From Branchiostoma lanceolatum (taxonomy: Eukaryota > Chordata > Leptocardii > Amphioxiformes > Branchiostomatidae): a stretch of DNA of 64,000 nucleotides. The position numbers and the translations under genes are program-made. Numbering within the stretch: position 1 is the first letter of the stretch; each line of letters opens with the position of its first letter. Under the pieces are notes generated by a model. It had not been told where the DNA came from. It saw only the letters and a list, made by a program, of their open reading frames with translations, and did not search any database. The DNA lies in the NCBI RefSeq assembly GCF_035083965.1, contig NC_089723.1, forward strand, positions 30,259,193 to 30,323,192, given 5' to 3'. Below are positions 59,251-64,000 of the stretch, in pieces.

Positions 59251-60737
59251 ATTTACAGCATGGTTGCATTTTAGGGGAGGGGGGCGGACGAAAAGTGATG
59301 CGCGCACTGACGCCATCCATATAATCAATTTGGTGTGGCCTTATCTGGGAAAGACCACGAAGTTTTGGACCGCACCTCGTATGTAAACCGTACATATCAG
59401 CTCCAATATTAGGTCTCTAAACTCTCGCGTGATACGCAGGTTACGTTTATTATGTCTGTTGCCGTATAAACAGTGATAACAGCGTTATCTGTTGCGGTAG
59501 GTAACAACATTGGAATCGCGAAGATTAGATTTCAAAACTTCTTACATCAGTCCGCAGTCTTATCGGAGTTTATTACGATTTTAATGAACACATGTGGCAT
59601 TACGCCGGCCTATCATTTTGTGAAATAAGGTTCATCACTCGTGTCTTTTGGCTTATGAACTGTTCATTAAGATCATGTCATGTCATGTCATGTCATGCCA
59701 GACACCCCTGTTGAATCGGTTATCGATGAGTGTCACTCCTGTGCAAAGATTGTAACTAGTATTGGTGCGATTGCATCAGCAACAAGATAAGACAGTATCT
59801 TATGTCTCAATTCTGTGTCAAGGTAACATACGACAGAGCCAATTGCAAGTCACCGAGAGGGTTTTGAAATAGTTCGAACAATTTTGAATAAAATGATTTT
59901 TCAGTCACTATAGTTCTAAACTGTTCAAACTGTTCTAAACTGTTCTACCCTCCGACGCGAAACCTTACAAACAAATTATCGATAATGCGGTTAACAATCT
60001 TGCTGTCCGAGTTCCCTTCGAGTAGTTTTTGACCTCGCTGTCTTTGACTGTATGGTTATAGAGGCTGGCCATACAGTGTTCTGAACAATTGAGGCTCTAA
60101 AGTTTGCAGTTCTAGTCGTATTTCTGATGTTGCATTTAGCGTAACGTTATATCCCAAATTACAACGTTTTAGAAAAACAACGAATATTACCATCACGGAT
60201 ACAGGTAAACTAGCGTTTACTTACTAGTTCTACTGTAGTCCTTCCGAGCCTTACCACGTTTATTATACTCACAATAGTCGTTCCCTCGTCATACACATCT
60301 TAGCAGTCCTGGAATTATTTTTACAGCTGAGACAATGGATATTTGGCACGTATTGATAAAGCTATTATTGATACCACAGGCATTGTGATCACCGCTGTCA
60401 TTGCTACGATACTTCGGTACTCGCTTTTGTGCCTTCCACCAAAAACAGGTTATCTCTTACTCTTTTCTTCCGGCGTTTGACCTAACCTCAACGTGCAGAA
60501 TATTTTTAGATTGTTGAGCACACACTTGAGATGGCACTGGCGGGTTTGATAGTGTTAAATAAATTTGGACATGTCAAGATCTGACGGACAGAGTTCGTGC
60601 TACCGACACTAAGGCTGATAAAGTCAAGATAATCTGACATGAAGTCACTGTTAATTTGGTAATAATCCCCACTTGTATGTCACTCAATATTGTGATATGG
60701 GGGTATATGATTCCGACTTTTAATTGAACTGTTAAAC

Positions 60738-61210
60738 TATACATGTACGGTAACGCAGCGGGTAGAGTGCTCGTTTTGGGAGGTCGCGTACCGGGTTCGA
60801 ACCTCGACCGGGTGGTACGACATGGTACATACCACTTTCTCTGCTTTGCACACGATACTAGAAAGAGTACCCTCTCCCCCCTCTCACTGGACCCGCGACA
60901 CGCTAGCGGCGTCGCTGCGTTCTAAGCTGGATTTGTGTTACCCTTGACTTTATAATGAGAATATGATTTAAAACGTACAAGTATGACCAAAAAGACAACA
61001 AAACATACAAAGTTTAAAATGATTGTTTTTTGTCGATGACATTCGTTAAGTGCTTTGTCAATTCGTTCGGCCGCAGGTAGTTTTAGGTAGTTAAACATGA
61101 CTATGACCCACTATAAATAAACTATAGCCCCCTGCTGCAGTGATTGCACAATTACGTGTCCCAAGCGAGGGCTGTAGAAATGGCTGCTACCCTATACTTA
61201 CTCCGAAAGG
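60738..61210 (+). mobile_element. tRNA-derived SINE interrupted by a MITE
   Basis: Head with GTAACGCAGCGGGTAGAGTG and B box GGGTTCGAACCTC (about 60792-60804), then CTTTCTCTGCTTTGCACACG. The 3' half resumes near 61125 (CCCCCTGCTGCAGTGATTGC, AGGGCTGTAGAAATGG). The MITE at 60876-61075 lies in between. Confidence 0.75.
60876..61075. mobile_element. MITE nested in SINE; sister copy at 61785
   Basis: Starts CCCCCTCTCACTGGACCCGC; matches 61785-62000 through TGGATTTG.GTTACCCTTGAC and TTTTTTGTCGATGA. Its right inverted end is diverged. Confidence 0.75.
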
Positions 61211-61504
61211 TGTCCGAAAGAGATTTCTGAAGCTCTGCGAGATCTTGTATATGCAAGTTTTTTCTCTGGCAACTCCCCGCGGTACAAGGACGCCATTAGA
61301 ACTCGGCGGGAAAAAGTGGAACTGCAGTTACAGGTGTCGATTAATGGTGAAGATGCTGATTGGCCCAATAGAATGTATCAGCCAATCAGTGTCGACCAAT
61401 ATTTGCTCTTCGGGAATACGACAATACGTGGCCCGCTTGCCCCTCTAAGCTAATGCTGATTGGTTGCTGAATGCCTAATGGCCAAGTCCAATGTTTTTCT
61501 AATA

Positions 61505-61620
61505 TCTGATGTAATGACCACTATCTGAAACGTCTGACTGTTTCAAAATCTTATCCTGTTGCTTGAGTAATTATTTTTGGCGTATCTTATTACCTGGATG
61601 TCTAACCTTCATCAGACATA
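61505..61620 (+). mobile_element. 5'-truncated PLE tail
   Basis: Begins at the end of stem II (TATCTGAAACGTC) and runs through GTTGCTTGAGTAATTATTTT to CCTTCATCAG. The CUGANGA half of the hammerhead is missing. Confidence 0.75.
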
Positions 61621-61784
61621 CCTTTTCGTTGGCTCATACAAGACGGGGATGCGCCATGCAGGTCTCCCGTCCGAGTGAATGGAGTAAATCACCGTATGGC
61701 TGATACGAGATGGAGGTTCGCCAGGCCACCATACGCGTGATTACAATCAGAAAGAAAAACGACTCGTCCTACAAGCCAAAGCCC

Positions 61785-62000
61785 CCTCTCACTGGGCCCG
61801 CGGCACGCTGGCGTCGTTGCTGCGTCCTAAACTGGATTTGAGTTACCCTTGACTTTATAAAGGGAATATCCTTCAAAACGTATGACCAAGAAGACAAGAA
61901 AACACATGAAGCTTAAAAAGATTCGTTTTTTGTCGATGAAATTCATTGAGTGCTTTGTTAATTGGCCGCCAGCGTGCCGCGGGTCCAGTTAGAGGGAGGC
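61785..62000. mobile_element. MITE with 35-bp inverted ends
   Basis: CCCCCTCTCACTGGGCCCGC and complement GCGGGTCCAGTTAGAGGGAGG; complete copy of the family nested at 60876. Confidence 0.82.
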
Positions 62001-62532
62001 TAACGGTCTCCGTCAAAGAACCGTACAGCTTACGCATTGATTTTTGCCTGATTTTGAGCAAAATACCGAAATATTGATACCAAAATGGGGAAATATGTCG
62101 TAAACATAAAAAATGTATCTTCTCATTTTTCTTTCAATTCAAAAATTTGCTAACCAGGGATTCTCCTAAAGAGTGACAAGGGTTTTCTTCTCATATTTCC
62201 CTTGAATATTTTCTCGCAATTCGATCGCTAATTTTCGGCCGAGCGGCGCGGATTTCCCCAACGCTATGACCCGGTCTTTAGGTGTTGAAAGATATAGAAC
62301 AGAGAACGTCTAAATCCAACAATGCCCCGTTCCAGAACAGCTTTTTTTCGAATATTCGAACCTCGCAACGGTTTTACAAACATGTAAACAGTGTACGCAC
62401 GTGTTTTTGTTACGCTCCCAATTTTCGAGACGTTTTTGCGCCCAAACATTGGAAGTTTTTAGCTTTCTGGTGTCAAAACTGCGTGTAAAGGGACAACGGA
62501 CGGTGTACAGTGCCCAGTGGGAAGATACCGCC

Positions 62533-63459
62533 ATGTCGGCAAAAGGTTTGACCAAACAGGGGAACTCTTTTCACGAAGAAGAGCGAGAGCAAAATGAAGA
62601 AAAGACAGGTGAGCATCTTCACCACGTTGTGTCAGATCATATCTTTCCTCAACGTTTCTATCACTACTTAATCTCGATATGTCAATGTTTTGTGAAATGT
62701 ATCTAATATACGGCGATGACTTTGATTCTGATAGTGGTTTTCTGTGTCAGACCAAACACAAAGACTGCAGTCGCCAACAGTCACTGTTGTTTTTACGTAC
62801 ATTTTCAATCTTCAACGCACTTTTTCCATGTGTCTTGTGATTTTTGAACCAGCCACAGTGATTGGATTTGTACACTGGACGAAATATACGGGTAAATTGC
62901 TGTCAGTCAAGTTATCTATATCGCCCTATGACTTAGAACTGTAAAATGTAAATTTACAGGCGCCCAACTAGTGAATTCAAATCTGTCAATCGTTCCTAAC
63001 TATATTTCACATTCTAACCACTAGTTTGTCCACCTGTTGATGTTTATACAGAGACAGTTCATCGATTCTCATCAATGTTGATAATGATAATACAGTAATA
63101 ATAACCTTTATCGTACATTCATGCCCTATCACGGGCTAAGTACAGGCATATGTAGATACAAAATACATGGTAACGTTCATATAATGACACTGACAGGATT
63201 TCTAATACTAATCTAAAACAATGGTTCTAAAATTAGTCTAATTCATAGGTTCGGCTTCTTCGTTGGAAATATAAGTTGAGATGGACTTGTTTAATATTGT
63301 ATGGTCAAAACTCATAATAAAAATGAATTTCTCAATATTAATGAATGTCATGTCGCTTTAGGAACGCTAACGTGTGACATTTTCCCGCTAGGATCTGGCC
63401 GCTCTCTGTCACAACTTGAAGAAAGCGCCGGAACTCTTGAAACTCCAGTTGACAACAAG
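62533..63459 (+). CDS. Probable 5' end of an unrecognised gene (first two coding exons), runs off the window
   Basis: Exon 62533-62608 starts in a good context (GCCATGTCGG) and reads MSAKGLTKQGNSFHEEERE before a GTGAGC donor; exon 63392-63459 (after CCCGCTAG) reads SGRSLSQLEESAGTLETPV before GTAACT. The phase joins (ACA G + GA). The peptide is short, polar and acidic, with no domain. The model rests on splice sites and frame only. Confidence 0.42.
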
Positions 63460-64000
63460 GTAACTCCACTCACGGTTTCGAATAGCTTGGTAACCATCCA
63501 GAGAACCCAGAATACCGATGTATTGCCAGCCTGGCAGTCTTGAAGGCTTTGACTTTTTCGGACAACGGATTTATTTCTATTTTTTTTACTTTCTTAATTC
63601 GTTATAGCCGTGCGCTAGGACACTTCACCCCCCGTAAAATTTTACCGGGGTGAGCAAATTATCTGGGCGGGCAGGAAACACTCACTGTACCAAGGCTATC
63701 CCAGGAGAATCCCGGTGGGGGTGATTACTAGGCTAAGATTCGCCGAAACTCTCCAAAACTTATTTTGTGGGGTTTGTTGTCCATATCAGTACCATAGATA
63801 GGCGGTGTTAACTTAAGTATGTATTATGTATGGATGCCTGCGTAGTGCTATGGCATAGGCTATGGAAAGGTCTTATTCTCTTTTCGTGGATGGTTGTTCA
63901 GCACCAGGCAAATAGGCTACCTTAAATAGACATATTATGAATTGGATTGTGTATACGTAGTTTGTTTAAAATCTAGTCAGTCAGCGTAAGTTGCCCTTTA

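Noticed and set aside
61505-61620. Sixth intact hammerhead
   Set aside because: The 5' core (CUGANGA) and half of stem II are missing; only the GAAACGTC side remains.

Overview
The window is eukaryotic, intron-rich and packed with small transposable elements. Gene content (NMNAT, a BK-channel beta-subunit-like protein, TIMM44, a Cys-loop receptor, a CAP/Ly6 protein), short exons with introns mostly of 0.3-2 kb, and many MITEs, tRNA-derived SINEs and Penelope-like element (PLE) pieces suggest an invertebrate deuterostome, most likely a lancelet (Branchiostoma). The species assignment is inference; the gene models below were spliced by eye from reading frame, GT-AG sites and protein family knowledge.

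Layout. 631-2159 (+): last four coding exons of a nicotinamide mononucleotide adenylyltransferase. 3989-6547 (-): two-TM protein resembling BK channel beta subunits (KCNMB), with a Harbinger remnant in its first intron. 6.6-9.4 kb: MITEs and decayed tandem repeats. 9447-9855 (-): end of an unrecognised membrane protein. 11463-19055 (-): 12-exon coiled-coil protein I cannot name. It lies head-to-head with TIMM44 (19594-28668, +), with about 540 bp between the ATGs. 29-32.7 kb: intergenic DNA with MITEs. 32792-41508 (+): complete nine-exon Cys-loop ligand-gated channel subunit with unusual pore-lining residues. 43570-54474 (-): complete 12-exon secreted and probably GPI-anchored protein with the order CAP, EGF-like, ShK-like, EGF-like, Thr/Pro linker, Ly6/uPAR. 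54.5-62.5 kb: gene-poor, with repeats and tetranucleotide arrays. 62533-63459 (+): probable first two coding exons of a gene running off the right edge.

The genes do not form an operon or pathway. The recurring theme is a PLE family: its 3' GIY-YIG-type coding end occurs twice, and about ten copies of its terminal sequence carry a hammerhead-ribozyme-like fold (core CUGANGA, perfect stem II, GAAA, then ACGUC). Five cores look intact, two of them facing each other in a 300-bp near-perfect inverted repeat. This ribozyme-bearing retroelement system and the CAP-to-Ly6 chimeric protein are the two most interesting items in the window.
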